Part shown: positions 33,988 to 43,026 of the stretch, one piece after another
How positions within the stretch are numbered: position 1 is the stretch's first letter
Layout: every line of letters begins with the position of its first letter
Source: Gammaproteobacteria bacterium
Lineage (GTDB): Bacteria > Pseudomonadota > Gammaproteobacteria > Pseudomonadales > Pseudohongiellaceae
Direction: 5' to 3'
DNA: 64,000 nt
NCBI GenBank assembly: GCA_021773355.1
Contig: JAJFKE010000051.1
Location: 1-64,000, forward strand
Program-made: the position numbers and the translations under genes
The notes under the pieces: model-generated
Seen by the model: only the letters and a program-made list of their open reading frames with translations
Databases searched by the model: none
What the model was told of the DNA's origin: nothing

Positions 33988-35718
33988 ATGGCCATTGTAA
34001 AACAGAAAATAAGACTCGGCGATCTTTTGGTTCAGAATCAAGCGATCACTGAGCAACAATTACAAACTGCTCTTGATAAACAAAAAGGAGGTGGGCAACA
34101 GCTGGGTCGAGTTCTTATTGATCTGGGGTTCATAGATGAAGATAAATTTCTAAGCTATCTTTCGCAGCAACTTCAAATTCCCTTCGTGGATTTACGTCGT
34201 TACAATTTCGACGTCAGCTTAATCCACCGATTAAAAGAATCCTATGCCCGTCGTTACCGCGCCATCATATTGGCTGATCAGGGAGCACATTTGTTGGTTG
34301 GAATGGCCGACCCCATGGACATATTCGCTTCCGATGAATTGGAGCGAATATTACACCAGCCTATTCAGCCAGTTGTAGTTCGTGAGAGTGAGTTAATGAA
34401 CACTCTCGATTTGGTGTATCGAAGAACAGAAGACATTGTTAATTTTGCCGAGGAACTGGATGAGGAATTAACGGACGGGCAGTTTGATCTAGAAGCCTTA
34501 AGTCTAAACGCAGACGATAGCGAAGCGCCTGTCGTGAAACTTCTTCAATCAATATTTGAGGATGCAGTTCAGGTACGTGCCTCCGATATTCATATCGAGC
34601 CTGATGAGAGTGTTCTGCGTATTCGTCAACGGGTTGATGGTGTGCTCCAAGAGCAGGTGATGAAGGAGCGGAGAATCGCACCGGCTTTGGTTCTCCGTCT
34701 TAAGTTACTTTCCGGATTGGATATATCTGAAAGGAGATTGCCGCAAGATGGCCGCTTTAGTCTCAAGGTTAAGGGGCGCAACATCGATGTGCGTTTGTCT
34801 ACAATGCCTATCGAATGCGGTGAATCTGTTGTTATGCGTCTACTGGATCAGACCGATGGAGCGACCGACTTGGATGAGGTGGGCATGCCTCCAAACATGC
34901 TGGAAAAATTCCGACAGCTTATTCACATGCCCCATGGTTTGATTCTGGTCACTGGTCCAACCGGTAGTGGTAAGACAACTACACTGTATGGCGCCTTACA
35001 AGAACTCAATGAGGTAGGCAAGAAAATCATCACGGTTGAAGATCCAGTTGAATATCGTCTGCATCGCATAAACCAGGTACAGGTAAATCCAAAGATAGAT
35101 TTGTCCTTCGCTAAAGTGTTGAGGTCGGCACTGCGTCAAGATCCGGATATTTTGCTGGTAGGTGAGATTAGAGATCAGGAAACAGCCGAAATAGCTCTTC
35201 GTGCTGCCATGACAGGACATCTGGTGCTTTCTACTCTGCATACTAATGATGCGGTCTCCAGTGCAATGCGTCTGGTCGACATGGGAGCGGAAGGTTTTCT
35301 GGCTGCGACTGCCTTGCGTGCAGTTGTGGCACAGAGACTAGTGCGTAGGCTATGTGACAATTGTTTTGAAGACCATCAGCCGGGCACTAAAGATGTGGCC
35401 TGGATAAAAAGTCTACTAGGCGATAAAGCCGACCATATGCAGCTAAAGCGGGCTACAGGGTGTCATCGTTGTAATAATACTGGATATCGGGGTCGAATCG
35501 GCGTGTTTGAAATTTTGGTTCTCAATGAGGTTTTGGCCGATGCTCTACGACGATCCGATTCGGCAGAATTTGTTCGCATAGCGAAGCAAACCCCAGGTTA
35601 TCAACCCTTGGTAGTAAGCGCTCTGGCATTCGCGTCGCAAGGCATTACCAGCTTGGACGAAGTTTTCAGGGTCGCTGAACAAATCGATGAATCAAGCGAT
35701 TTTATGGATGTGGCTTAG
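33988..35718 (+). CDS. mshE: MSHA assembly ATPase MshE (GspE/PilB family)
   Basis: This 576-residue hexameric ATPase powers pilus extension. The N-terminus is an MshEN domain with two tandem 24-residue motifs, RLGDLLVQNQAITEQQLQTA at 9 onward and LGRVLIDLGFIDEDKF at about 39 onward; this domain binds cyclic di-GMP in characterised MshE. The C-terminal ATPase has Walker A GPTGSGKT (322-329), an Asp box, VEDPVEYR, a Walker B region and GHLVLSTLHTNDA. Four zinc-type cysteines (CDNC and CHRCN) are in place. The gene follows mshN by 7 bp. Confidence 0.96.
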   Translation: MAIVKQKIRLGDLLVQNQAITEQQLQTALDKQKGGGQQLGRVLIDLGFIDEDKFLSYLSQQLQIPFVDLRRYNFDVSLIHRLKESYARRYRAIILADQGAHLLVGMADPMDIFASDELERILHQPIQPVVVRESELMNTLDLVYRRTEDIVNFAEELDEELTDGQFDLEALSLNADDSEAPVVKLLQSIFEDAVQVRASDIHIEPDESVLRIRQRVDGVLQEQVMKERRIAPALVLRLKLLSGLDISERRLPQDGRFSLKVKGRNIDVRLSTMPIECGESVVMRLLDQTDGATDLDEVGMPPNMLEKFRQLIHMPHGLILVTGPTGSGKTTTLYGALQELNEVGKKIITVEDPVEYRLHRINQVQVNPKIDLSFAKVLRSALRQDPDILLVGEIRDQETAEIALRAAMTGHLVLSTLHTNDAVSSAMRLVDMGAEGFLAATALRAVVAQRLVRRLCDNCFEDHQPGTKDVAWIKSLLGDKADHMQLKRATGCHRCNNTGYRGRIGVFEILVLNEVLADALRRSDSAEFVRIAKQTPGYQPLVVSALAFASQGITSLDEVFRVAEQIDESSDFMDVA

Positions 35719-35757
35719 TGGCCAAATATTTCATGTTAGCAAATTCTGGGAAATAGC

Positions 35758-37035
35758 ATGCCTCAATTTCAATACAGTGGTAGGGACAATAGCGGTTCTC
35801 TGGTTTCTGGTTATATAGATGCTGGTACGGCCACCGATGTTGCGGAAAAACTTTTCGGCGACAGAGTCACGCCTATCGAAATTAAGGAAGCCGGCGTCAA
35901 GCACGTTGAGAAAGACAAAAGCTCATCGCGTTCAAGAATGGACCTTGGTCCCGATGCTACTGCGATAGATAAGGTTAATGCCTTCCTCGGTTTCAGCAAT
36001 ATTGAAATCGATGAATTGATTATGTTTTCTCGTCAAATGCACAGTTTGACAAAGGCGGGATTGCCATTGGATCGTGCGATTAAGGGCTTAGAAGCTTCAA
36101 TGAGTAACCGCTCTTTTCGACGTATTCTACGAGATGTGATTACCGGACTAGAGAATGGCAACAACTTGGCTACCGCGCTGGGTCAATACCCGAAAATATT
36201 TTCCCAACTTTTTTTGAGCCTGGTTCATGTTGGTGAAAATACGGGTCGATTGGATGAAGCCTTTATAGAGATTTCAAAATATCTGGAACTGGAAAAAAGC
36301 ACGCGTAAGCAGATAAAAGGTGCCACCAGATATCCAATTTTCGTGCTGGTTGCGATGGCAGTTGCACTGGGCGTAATTACTGTTTTTGTTATTCCTGTCT
36401 TCTCGGAAACGTTTGAAAGACTAGGTGCAGACCTCCCGTGGCAAACGATATGGCTAATTAATACTTCAAACTTCGTCGTGGACTATTGGCCGGTGATGCT
36501 GGCATCGATAGCCGGCATTAGCTTTGGTTTTCTTTATTGGGTGGGCACTGTCAAAGGTCGGCTCAATTGGGACAAGAAGAAGATGGGATTTCCATTGGCC
36601 GGTGAAGTGTTTGAAAAAATTGCACTGGCAAGATTTGCGCGCACGTTTTCCATGGTAATGGGAGCTGGTCTACCGATTGTGCAAGGTTTGACTGTGGTGG
36701 CAGGCGCCGTGGGTAATGCCTATATTGCACACAATGTTCACAAGATGAGAGAAGGTGTAGAGCGTGGTGAATCTCTGCATAGAACTGCGGTGGTGAGTAA
36801 TATGTTTTCCCCTCTAGTGCTGCAAATGATTGCAGTGGGCGAGGAAACAGGAACTGTCGATGAGCTGTTAGGGGATGTCGCAGATTTTTATACTACGGAG
36901 GTAGAGTACGACATTAGACGGCTTAGTGATGCAATCGAGCCTGTGCTAATTTCATTTATCGCTGTACTGGTATTAATTCTCGCCCTTGGTGTATTTCTGC
37001 CGATCTGGGATCTCAATTCGGCTATACGGAACTGA
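35758..37035 (+). CDS. mshG: MSHA platform protein MshG (PilC/GspF family)
   Basis: The 425-residue inner-membrane platform protein has two GspF-type cytoplasmic domains (about 75-195 and 280-400), each followed by transmembrane helices (about 197-218, 245-262 and 397-418). Characteristic stretches are FSRQMHSLTKAGLPLDRAI and FARTFSMVMGAGLPIVQGL. It passes pilin subunits to the growing fibre driven by MshE. The MshG N-terminus (MPQFQYSGRDNSG) is typical. Confidence 0.95.
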   Translation: MPQFQYSGRDNSGSLVSGYIDAGTATDVAEKLFGDRVTPIEIKEAGVKHVEKDKSSSRSRMDLGPDATAIDKVNAFLGFSNIEIDELIMFSRQMHSLTKAGLPLDRAIKGLEASMSNRSFRRILRDVITGLENGNNLATALGQYPKIFSQLFLSLVHVGENTGRLDEAFIEISKYLELEKSTRKQIKGATRYPIFVLVAMAVALGVITVFVIPVFSETFERLGADLPWQTIWLINTSNFVVDYWPVMLASIAGISFGFLYWVGTVKGRLNWDKKKMGFPLAGEVFEKIALARFARTFSMVMGAGLPIVQGLTVVAGAVGNAYIAHNVHKMREGVERGESLHRTAVVSNMFSPLVLQMIAVGEETGTVDELLGDVADFYTTEVEYDIRRLSDAIEPVLISFIAVLVLILALGVFLPIWDLNSAIRN

Positions 37036-37119
37036 TAAACAAGAGCGTATATATCTGCATGACTATGTGTAGCTATCGTAACTGGATTAGAAATATTTTC
37101 ACATTGAATGAGTATCTAA

Positions 37120-37797
37120 TTGGACAGCATAGGCGAACAGCGAACCAAAATTCAAAATATTCCGGCGTATAGACGGAATAGTGGGTTTTCTCTGTTTGAA
37201 CTTGTAGTTTTTATTATTTCTGTGGCAATTATCTATGCCTATGCGGCAAACAGATTTGCAGATTTTCCCAGACAGGCAGAGCGCGCTAGTTTCATAGCTG
37301 TAGTTACACAATTACAAACAGGCATTAATCTCGAACTAATCAACGCGATAGGCCGAGGTCGAACAGACGCAGCAAGTCAACTTGAGGGGATCAACCCGAT
37401 GGATTTGATGTTAGTAGCTCCGAGCAATTATCTTGGTTCGTTTAGTGCCCCAGGTGCTGCAGCTATTGCAGGGTTGCAGCGACGTTCCTGGTATTTTGAT
37501 AGTAGCAGCGAAGAATTGGTTTATTTGATAAACGATGCTGGCGGGGTTTTTATAAATCAAAATGGAAGCTCAATACCCGTCAATGAGCTGCGATTTAGAG
37601 TGGTGGTGGATTACGGAGAAGTCGATACGGTTTCCGGCTTAGATGTGAATATAGCCGGCAAAACTGATGAGATACCTGCAGAGAACCGGCGTAGACGATT
37701 GAATGGAGTGATACTGAGACCTGTTGTCCCCTTCGAGTGGCGGGGAGTCGCTGAGGATGAATTATTGTCAGAAACCTTAGCAGAGAATTCAGCTTAA
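37120..37797 (+). CDS. mshF: MSHA minor pilin-like protein MshF
   Basis: The 225-residue protein starts at a TTG and carries a type IV prepilin motif, RRNSG/FSLFELVVFI, with Glu at +5 after the predicted prepilin-peptidase cut. The hydrophobic helix is followed by a globular domain with ELRFRVVVDYGE. Position after mshG matches MshF. It is probably a minor pilin of the MSHA fibre. Confidence 0.8.
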   Translation: MDSIGEQRTKIQNIPAYRRNSGFSLFELVVFIISVAIIYAYAANRFADFPRQAERASFIAVVTQLQTGINLELINAIGRGRTDAASQLEGINPMDLMLVAPSNYLGSFSAPGAAAIAGLQRRSWYFDSSSEELVYLINDAGGVFINQNGSSIPVNELRFRVVVDYGEVDTVSGLDVNIAGKTDEIPAENRRRRLNGVILRPVVPFEWRGVAEDELLSETLAENSA

Positions 37798-38025
37798 AAG
37801 TGTGAAAAGCACCGCAAAAGGTGATCCTGTCCGTATATTTACACGGTTTTAAGTCTATAAAATTAGGGAACAAATTGGGAAGAAAAGGAATTGTTAGCCT
37901 ATACATGGCGGCAGATATAGCCAACAATGGCTACAGTTCGTCATTATTGAAGAAATTAGGTTCAAAGAAGGTATTAAGTTACTAATAAGTGAGCCGTTAT
38001 TAGATATACATCATTAAGTGCTTCA

Positions 38026-38048
38026 TTTGGGTAGATATTCTGCCCAAA
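38026..38048. promoter_or_regulatory. Inverted repeat in the pilin leader region
   Basis: TTTGGGTAGA-TAT-TCTGCCCAAA pairs over 10 bp with one G-T pair, about 206 bp before the pilin start. It could be an operator or part of a structured transcript. The 456-bp gap (37798-38253) holds no gene. It probably contains the pilin's own promoter, which I could not pin down; no sigma-54 box was found. Confidence 0.5.
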
Positions 38049-38175
38049 GGTGGCATAGTTTAAATCGGAATTGAAGAGAATGGAGTGAATTCAGGCGCTT
38101 GAGAGTTGAGAACTAGTTAGTTTTCCAAACAGCGCAAAAACCACCGAATATGAAGCGAACCTAAGTCAATTTTAT

Positions 38176-38207
38176 GTAAACCGAGGTTAAGTGATTCGCC
38201 GGTTTAC
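38176..38207 (+). promoter_or_regulatory. Hairpin upstream of the pilin ribosome binding site
   Basis: GTAAACCG and CGGTTTAC form a perfect 8-bp inverted repeat with a 16-base loop, ending about 30 bases before the AAGGGTG ribosome binding site. In the transcript it could stabilise the 5' leader of an abundant pilin mRNA. Confidence 0.45.
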
Positions 38208-38253
38208 TAAATTCATAAATTAATTGCTGATAGAAAAGAAAAGGGTGAAACGT

Positions 38254-38823
38254 ATGAAATCTTTAAATATTCAAAACCAGAACAGGGCTAGTCAAACTGG
38301 TTTTACAATTATCGAGTTGGTAGTTGTTATTCTGCTTCTTGGCATATTAGCCGCCACAGCCTTGCCGCGGTTTATTGACGTGACTAGCGAAGCCCATGAT
38401 GCGGTCGTTGATGCAGTGGAAGGCGGTTTGTCAACTGCGCACGCGCTATATCACGCCGAATATGTCGGTAAAGGCAATGTTGGGACTTCGGTTTCTTCTT
38501 ACCCTTCTGTTGCGGCGAGCGCTACAACCGGGTATCCAAACGTCGCTTCTAATTCAGATTGTTCTACCGCATTTGATAATATGTTGCAGGGTGGCCATCC
38601 TTCAGTTGTCGCAGGTTCAAGCGCGGTTGATGTAGTTGGTAATCTTCCAACAGATTTTTCGGGCGCTTCTGAACCGTTGACCAGTGAATTTGTCGCATTT
38701 TACTTGACAACAACTCAAGCCTGCTCCTATGTGTACACAGCGGATGTATCATCATTTGCTGCGGTAACTGCAAAAGTAATAACGATCGATACCGATGGTG
38801 ATGTATCTCGCTCTACGTTCTAA
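38254..38823 (+). CDS. mshA: MSHA pilin (MshA/MshB type)
   Basis: ATG 38254 follows AAAAGGGTG and gives a 189-residue prepilin with a 16-residue leader cut after Gly16 (TG/FTIIELVVVI, Glu at +5). The mature pilin has about 173 residues. The helix reads ILLLGILAATALPRFIDVTSEAH, as in MSHA pilins. Two Cys (SDCSTAF and QACSYVY) probably form the C-terminal disulfide loop. It is the only full pilin of this kind here, so it is probably the major subunit, although the ALPRF motif also fits MshB. Ser/Thr-rich segments offer sites for the O-glycosylation suggested by the next gene. Confidence 0.88.
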   Translation: MKSLNIQNQNRASQTGFTIIELVVVILLLGILAATALPRFIDVTSEAHDAVVDAVEGGLSTAHALYHAEYVGKGNVGTSVSSYPSVAASATTGYPNVASNSDCSTAFDNMLQGGHPSVVAGSSAVDVVGNLPTDFSGASEPLTSEFVAFYLTTTQACSYVYTADVSSFAAVTAKVITIDTDGDVSRSTF

Positions 38824-38961
38824 TTATTGTGGAGCGAAAGCAGGTTAGATCAACAATTGTTGTATAGGAATAGTTGTGTCGAAATATCCAGGAGATCGAG
38901 CTGATTTCCATGTAAACAAGAAACAATAGGATAGTTTTCACAGTTCTGACTGAGACATAAC

Positions 38962-40701
38962 TTGTACCAATTGAGCAAATTGAAAACCCAAAGCCCTGGC
39001 GAATATGCCTTCTGGACTTTGGGTTTTCTTTTTTTAGTGGCGGTACACTATTTTCAACCGCATCCTGCCGGTGACGGACTGCAACTGTCCTTCAATGCCT
39101 TTATCTGGATACCTCTGAGTATTGCAATTGGGCTCGGACTTCTGCAGATATCCTACAGATCACAATTGAGATACAGCAGCTTAACGCTGGGTCTGTTGAC
39201 TGCCATCTTGGTGATGCTGTTGCCCAGCCTGTATCCCAATTCTGCCGATGTGTTAAATTTAGGAAGGTTTTATGGCCTGCTAGCAGGCATGGTTTTTTTT
39301 GTGGCGCTGCAGCAACTTGAATTGACCGAAGCAAGGCGCTGCCAGTTGTTTTTCATCGTTCTTTGTGGTGTATGGATCGAAGCTTTCTTGGGTTGGAGCC
39401 AGGAGTATTTCTTTGGCCCTGAGAATTTTATGGGTCATAATCCAGATAGTCAGCGACCTTTTGGTATATTTGCACAGCCCAATGTCATGGCAAGTTTTAT
39501 GGCGACCGGTCTTGTGCTATCGGGATATTTGTTGCCTCTTTTCCAAAAACATTTTGAACGAAAGCCTGCCTATGCTGTTATCTGCCTGCTAACACCGTTG
39601 CTCACCTTTCCCTTAATCATACTGCTCAGTTCTCGGACCGGATGGCTTGGCGCGTTAATCGGATCGGCGTTAATTATCCCTTATATCTATAACAGAGGAG
39701 GCAAAAGACAGGCGGCAGCCTGGATAGCTATGGGGGCTTTAGGGATCGCCGTTGGCTTTCTGCTTATCAGTTCTGCGGGCGGTGCTTTGGCCTTGGCCGC
39801 ATCCAAGGTGCAGGTGGATCCGATCAGGATGCGAATGTACCCGCAAGTTCTTCGGATGATAGTTGAGTATCCATTGACAGGCGTGGGGCTCGGTAATTTT
39901 GAGGCATCATTCAATTCTTTTGCTGCTAGTCTGTATGCTGCAGGAATCTCTGAACCTAACGGAGTTCCCAATCTACATCACCCTCACAACGAACTAATGT
40001 ACTGGGCATCTGAAGGTGGAATTGTATCGCTAACTGGACTGTTGTTGGCGGCTTATCTGGTTTTACATTCAATATTAAAGGCCGAGAAAGGTCATCGTTT
40101 GCTACTGGTAGGATTGTTGTTTCCAATAGTGTTACACACGCAAACCGAATATCCTTTCTATCATTCGCTGGTGCACTGGGTAATATTCATCATGTTGATT
40201 TATCTGGTGGATTCCATGTCAGCTGAGGAGAAGGTAAAAAAACTGAAATCAACCCTATTAATTAGCACTACTGCTATTGTTATTCCTCTAGTGACGACGG
40301 CGTTTATGCTAACCACTCTTCATGCGGGATCAGTGCTGTTTCGCTATGAACGCGTACCAGATACTCCGGCAACTGAATTATTGACTATCGTTAATCCCAT
40401 AGTTTGGAGCAACAGGATTCGTTGGAATGTTCGGAAGAGCTTGATGTTCGCTGCTTTGGCTAGGGGCGAATCGGATCAGGTGCAACCATTCATCGATCTG
40501 GTTCGGAATGAGATCGAGTCCAGACCACGTTGGCAACATTATCAAGATTTAATTTTTGCCTATGATTTTGCCGGACAAATCGAAAACGCAAATGCTACTT
40601 TTGTCGATGCCCAGTACAGATTCCCGGCGCAGACATTTTTCCGTCTTGAAGATGGATCCTTCACTCTGGTTAGTTATGCAGCAAACGAGGAGAGTGAATA
40701 G
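38962..40701 (+). CDS. O-oligosaccharyltransferase (PglL/Wzy-C family), probable pilin glycosylase
   Basis: The 579-residue membrane protein has about ten transmembrane helices and a periplasmic C-terminal region. Family hallmarks are QRPFGIFAQPNVMASFMATG (Wzy/ligase motif with PglL-type spacing) and the His-containing loop LHHPHNELMYWASEGG, which is the usual PglL catalytic loop. Such enzymes transfer lipid-linked glycans to Ser/Thr of proteins in the periplasm. A location between the pilin and mshC suggests pilin as substrate. It starts at a TTG without a clear ribosome binding site; the hairpin at 38982-39035 lies within codons 7-25 and encodes the first membrane helix. O-antigen ligase activity is an alternative. 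Confidence 0.85.
   Translation: MYQLSKLKTQSPGEYAFWTLGFLFLVAVHYFQPHPAGDGLQLSFNAFIWIPLSIAIGLGLLQISYRSQLRYSSLTLGLLTAILVMLLPSLYPNSADVLNLGRFYGLLAGMVFFVALQQLELTEARRCQLFFIVLCGVWIEAFLGWSQEYFFGPENFMGHNPDSQRPFGIFAQPNVMASFMATGLVLSGYLLPLFQKHFERKPAYAVICLLTPLLTFPLIILLSSRTGWLGALIGSALIIPYIYNRGGKRQAAAWIAMGALGIAVGFLLISSAGGALALAASKVQVDPIRMRMYPQVLRMIVEYPLTGVGLGNFEASFNSFAASLYAAGISEPNGVPNLHHPHNELMYWASEGGIVSLTGLLLAAYLVLHSILKAEKGHRLLLVGLLFPIVLHTQTEYPFYHSLVHWVIFIMLIYLVDSMSAEEKVKKLKSTLLISTTAIVIPLVTTAFMLTTLHAGSVLFRYERVPDTPATELLTIVNPIVWSNRIRWNVRKSLMFAALARGESDQVQPFIDLVRNEIESRPRWQHYQDLIFAYDFAGQIENANATFVDAQYRFPAQTFFRLEDGSFTLVSYAANEESE
38982..39035 (+). terminator. Terminator-like hairpin inside the start of the next gene
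   Basis: GAAAACCCAAAG (38982-38993) and CTTTGGGTTTTC (39017-39028) are a perfect 12-bp inverted repeat around 23 bases, followed at once by seven T (39029-39035). It lies 160 bp after the pilin stop and about 20 bases after the predicted start codon of the ligase-like gene. It could end most pilin transcripts while allowing low read-through. Confidence 0.7.
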
Positions 40702-41336
40702 TGCACCACGAGAAAGTAAGTCGTAAATCAGAACCTGCCTCGGTCAGCCAGCAGAGTAATTCGCACTGTTTTGATGCTACTGCCAAAAGAAACGGCTTTA
40801 CTATTATCGAGCTTGTAATAATTATATTTATCTTGTCTGTAATATCGGTTGTCGCCATGTCGCGCTTCGGCAGCCCCAACTCCTTCACAGGTCTGGTGGC
40901 AAGAGATCAGATCATAACCCTGTCACGCATGGCACAGCAAAGTGCCTTCGGTCGTTCTGGCGTGACCATGACCTTCACCCCAAATGTGGCGGGGGATCAG
41001 GCGACAATCGAATTATCTGCTGTGGTGTCTGCTGCCAGCGAAACGCTTGAGAGCGTTACTGTGCCTATTTCCTCACTCACCATTAATGGTGATATTAACG
41101 ACACTGACAGCTGCACAACCACAACGGGTGCATTTGGCGTCACTAATGGCGCTCCTCTGAACCTGCGTTTCGGCGAACTTGGCGACTTGGTGGCGAGCAG
41201 TGGAGTCGCCGGTGGTGCAGGAGAGGGCACGGTAACCTCAGCGCTAAGAATCTGCATCAACGACGATATCAATTATTCAGTTTGCATAGCTCCTACCGGT
41301 TTTGCTTACGCTGGAGACTGTGATGTTGATCCTTAG
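40701..41336 (+). CDS. mshC: MSHA minor pilin MshC
   Basis: The 211-residue prepilin has a long leader (32 residues) ending RNG/FTIIELVIII, with Glu at +5. The mature part includes ARDQIITLSRMAQQSAFGRSGVTMTF, typical of MshC, and two C-terminal Cys pairs. The GTG start overlaps the ligase gene stop by one base. It is probably a tip or initiation pseudopilin. Confidence 0.9.
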   Translation: MHHEKVSRKSEPASVSQQSNSHCFDATAKRNGFTIIELVIIIFILSVISVVAMSRFGSPNSFTGLVARDQIITLSRMAQQSAFGRSGVTMTFTPNVAGDQATIELSAVVSAASETLESVTVPISSLTINGDINDTDSCTTTTGAFGVTNGAPLNLRFGELGDLVASSGVAGGAGEGTVTSALRICINDDINYSVCIAPTGFAYAGDCDVDP

Positions 41337-41952
41337 TTCTTCCCGAACCGCGGGAGTTTCCCTGATCGAGATGATTTTTGCCATCTTGATACTAGCGGTT
41401 GCTCTAGTGGGAATCGCGGCTTCGATAGGTGGAGGCACCAGCCGAAGTTCAGATACTCTGATAGAAATTCAGGCTGTCGCGTTGGCGCAAGCCTATCTTG
41501 ATGAAATAATCGGTAAACGCTTTGATGAAGGCAATGCGAATTCCGGAATTCCTCCTTGCCGGGGAACTTTGCCGGATGGCAATCGCAGACGCTGTTCCGA
41601 AAAGCTGGAACCGTCACCACCACCACGTGAGTTTGGCCCAGACGGCTCCGAAACACGTGCCAGCTACGATGATGTAGATGATTATGACGGCCTGGAGGAA
41701 GGCTTTGGCATCGGAGGAGGCGAGCTGTTTGATGCCAATGGAGATTCTCGAGGAACTGAATACGCCAATTTTCGAGTCTCGGTGGTCGTAGACTATTATG
41801 ATGGCAGTGGTACCGATGTCGAGTACACACCAACAACTCCTACAGATGAAGAACTTGATGATATGTATGATGCAAAGTTGATAACAGTTACTGTATTTTT
41901 TGGCGCTGACACAGAAGGTTTTGTGTTTAGTGCCTACAAATCAAATTTTTGA
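41323..41952 (+). CDS. mshD: MSHA minor pilin MshD
   Basis: ATG 41323, preceded by GGAG, gives a 209-residue prepilin with an 11-residue leader (SSRTAG/VSLIEMIFAI, Glu at +5). The start overlaps mshC by 14 bp. An acidic Asp/Gly-rich middle (DDVDDYDGLEEGFGIGGG) and FRVSVVVDYYDGSG follow. A TTG at 41302 is possible but lies further inside mshC. Confidence 0.88.
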   Translation: MLILSSSRTAGVSLIEMIFAILILAVALVGIAASIGGGTSRSSDTLIEIQAVALAQAYLDEIIGKRFDEGNANSGIPPCRGTLPDGNRRRCSEKLEPSPPPREFGPDGSETRASYDDVDDYDGLEEGFGIGGGELFDANGDSRGTEYANFRVSVVVDYYDGSGTDVEYTPTTPTDEELDDMYDAKLITVTVFFGADTEGFVFSAYKSNF

Positions 41953-42018
41953 ACACGGGAAGTTCGCCCCTATGACAACAATGAAGATCGATATGCGGTA
42001 CAGGATTTATAGATAGCC

Positions 42019-43017
42019 ATGAAGACCGTGAGCTCCAGCAGATACGCCGGATTTACGATTATCGAAATCGTGGTTACCATTCTCATTACCGCCATACTGG
42101 GTGTGGGCATGGTGTCCTATATTGCCGACTCTGCAGACAGTTTGAATAACGCATCCAACCGCAGCAAGATGGCGTCGGCCGGTCGAACTGCTATCGACAG
42201 GATGGCGTTGGAGCTTCACAACGCCCTTCCAAGAAGTATACGTGTTACGCCTCTGGGAACGGTGGGCGATCCTTTAAATGCTAGCGGCGATCAATGCATA
42301 GAGTTTATTCCAGTACGCGCCGCAACAAACTATGTGAACCCCTCATTCTCCGGTGGTGGTTCCAGTAGCTTTAATGTCATTGAGTTTTCACCCTCTTTGG
42401 AAGGCGCATTTGAGGGCCGCCTATTTGCCGCTATCTTCCCAACCAATAACACGGCGATTCTGTATGACGGGGACAACTTCTCCGCTCCGGCTCCGAACAA
42501 TTATTCAGAGTGGCCCAATTTTCCAACACGCAGACCTATCCAGGAAATTACTTCCATCACCGATACCGCACCAACCGATAGCACTCTAAGCGTGATAAAT
42601 TTGGTTAAGAGTCACCGCTTCCGCAGGCGTTCACCCACAAAGCGTTTCTTCGTGGTGGAACAACCGGTCAGCTTCTGTGTGGTGGACGACAAGCTGTATC
42701 GCTATAGCAACTACGGTTTCTTCGCTACACAGGTGCAACAGGAAGAGGAGACTGGTACCTGCGATATAACCGATACAGACCCGGATAGATGCCTGCCGAA
42801 CTACGCGGCATTCGGTGCAACGTCTCCCACTGATTCTGATCCTCCCAGAACAAAAACTCTGGTAACAGACAGTATCGATAATTCGGGTCGAGTAGCCTTC
42901 AATATTGGCACCCAGTCTCTAACGCGAAATTCTCTGGTTAAGATCGAGTTGAATTTTAGTTCTGAAGGAGATTCCCTCATTTTGAATCACGAAGTTCTAG
43001 CGCGTAGTGTGCCCTAG
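42019..43017 (+). CDS. mshO: MSHA minor pilin MshO
   Basis: The 332-residue prepilin-like protein has an 11-residue leader (SRYAG/FTIIEIVVTI, Glu at +5). It continues with the MshO-like stretch SAGRTAIDRMALELHNALPRSIRV and a large globular domain with several Cys. It corresponds to the bulky minor pilin class (GspJ-like). It ends 9 bp before mshP. Confidence 0.92.
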   Translation: MKTVSSSRYAGFTIIEIVVTILITAILGVGMVSYIADSADSLNNASNRSKMASAGRTAIDRMALELHNALPRSIRVTPLGTVGDPLNASGDQCIEFIPVRAATNYVNPSFSGGGSSSFNVIEFSPSLEGAFEGRLFAAIFPTNNTAILYDGDNFSAPAPNNYSEWPNFPTRRPIQEITSITDTAPTDSTLSVINLVKSHRFRRRSPTKRFFVVEQPVSFCVVDDKLYRYSNYGFFATQVQQEEETGTCDITDTDPDRCLPNYAAFGATSPTDSDPPRTKTLVTDSIDNSGRVAFNIGTQSLTRNSLVKIELNFSSEGDSLILNHEVLARSVP

Positions 43018-43026
43018 GGTGAAGCG

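Noticed and set aside
37798..38253. Cyclic di-GMP riboswitch in the pilin leader
   Set aside because: The leader is long and the pilus is probably c-di-GMP controlled, but I could not find the conserved core segments of either known c-di-GMP riboswitch class.
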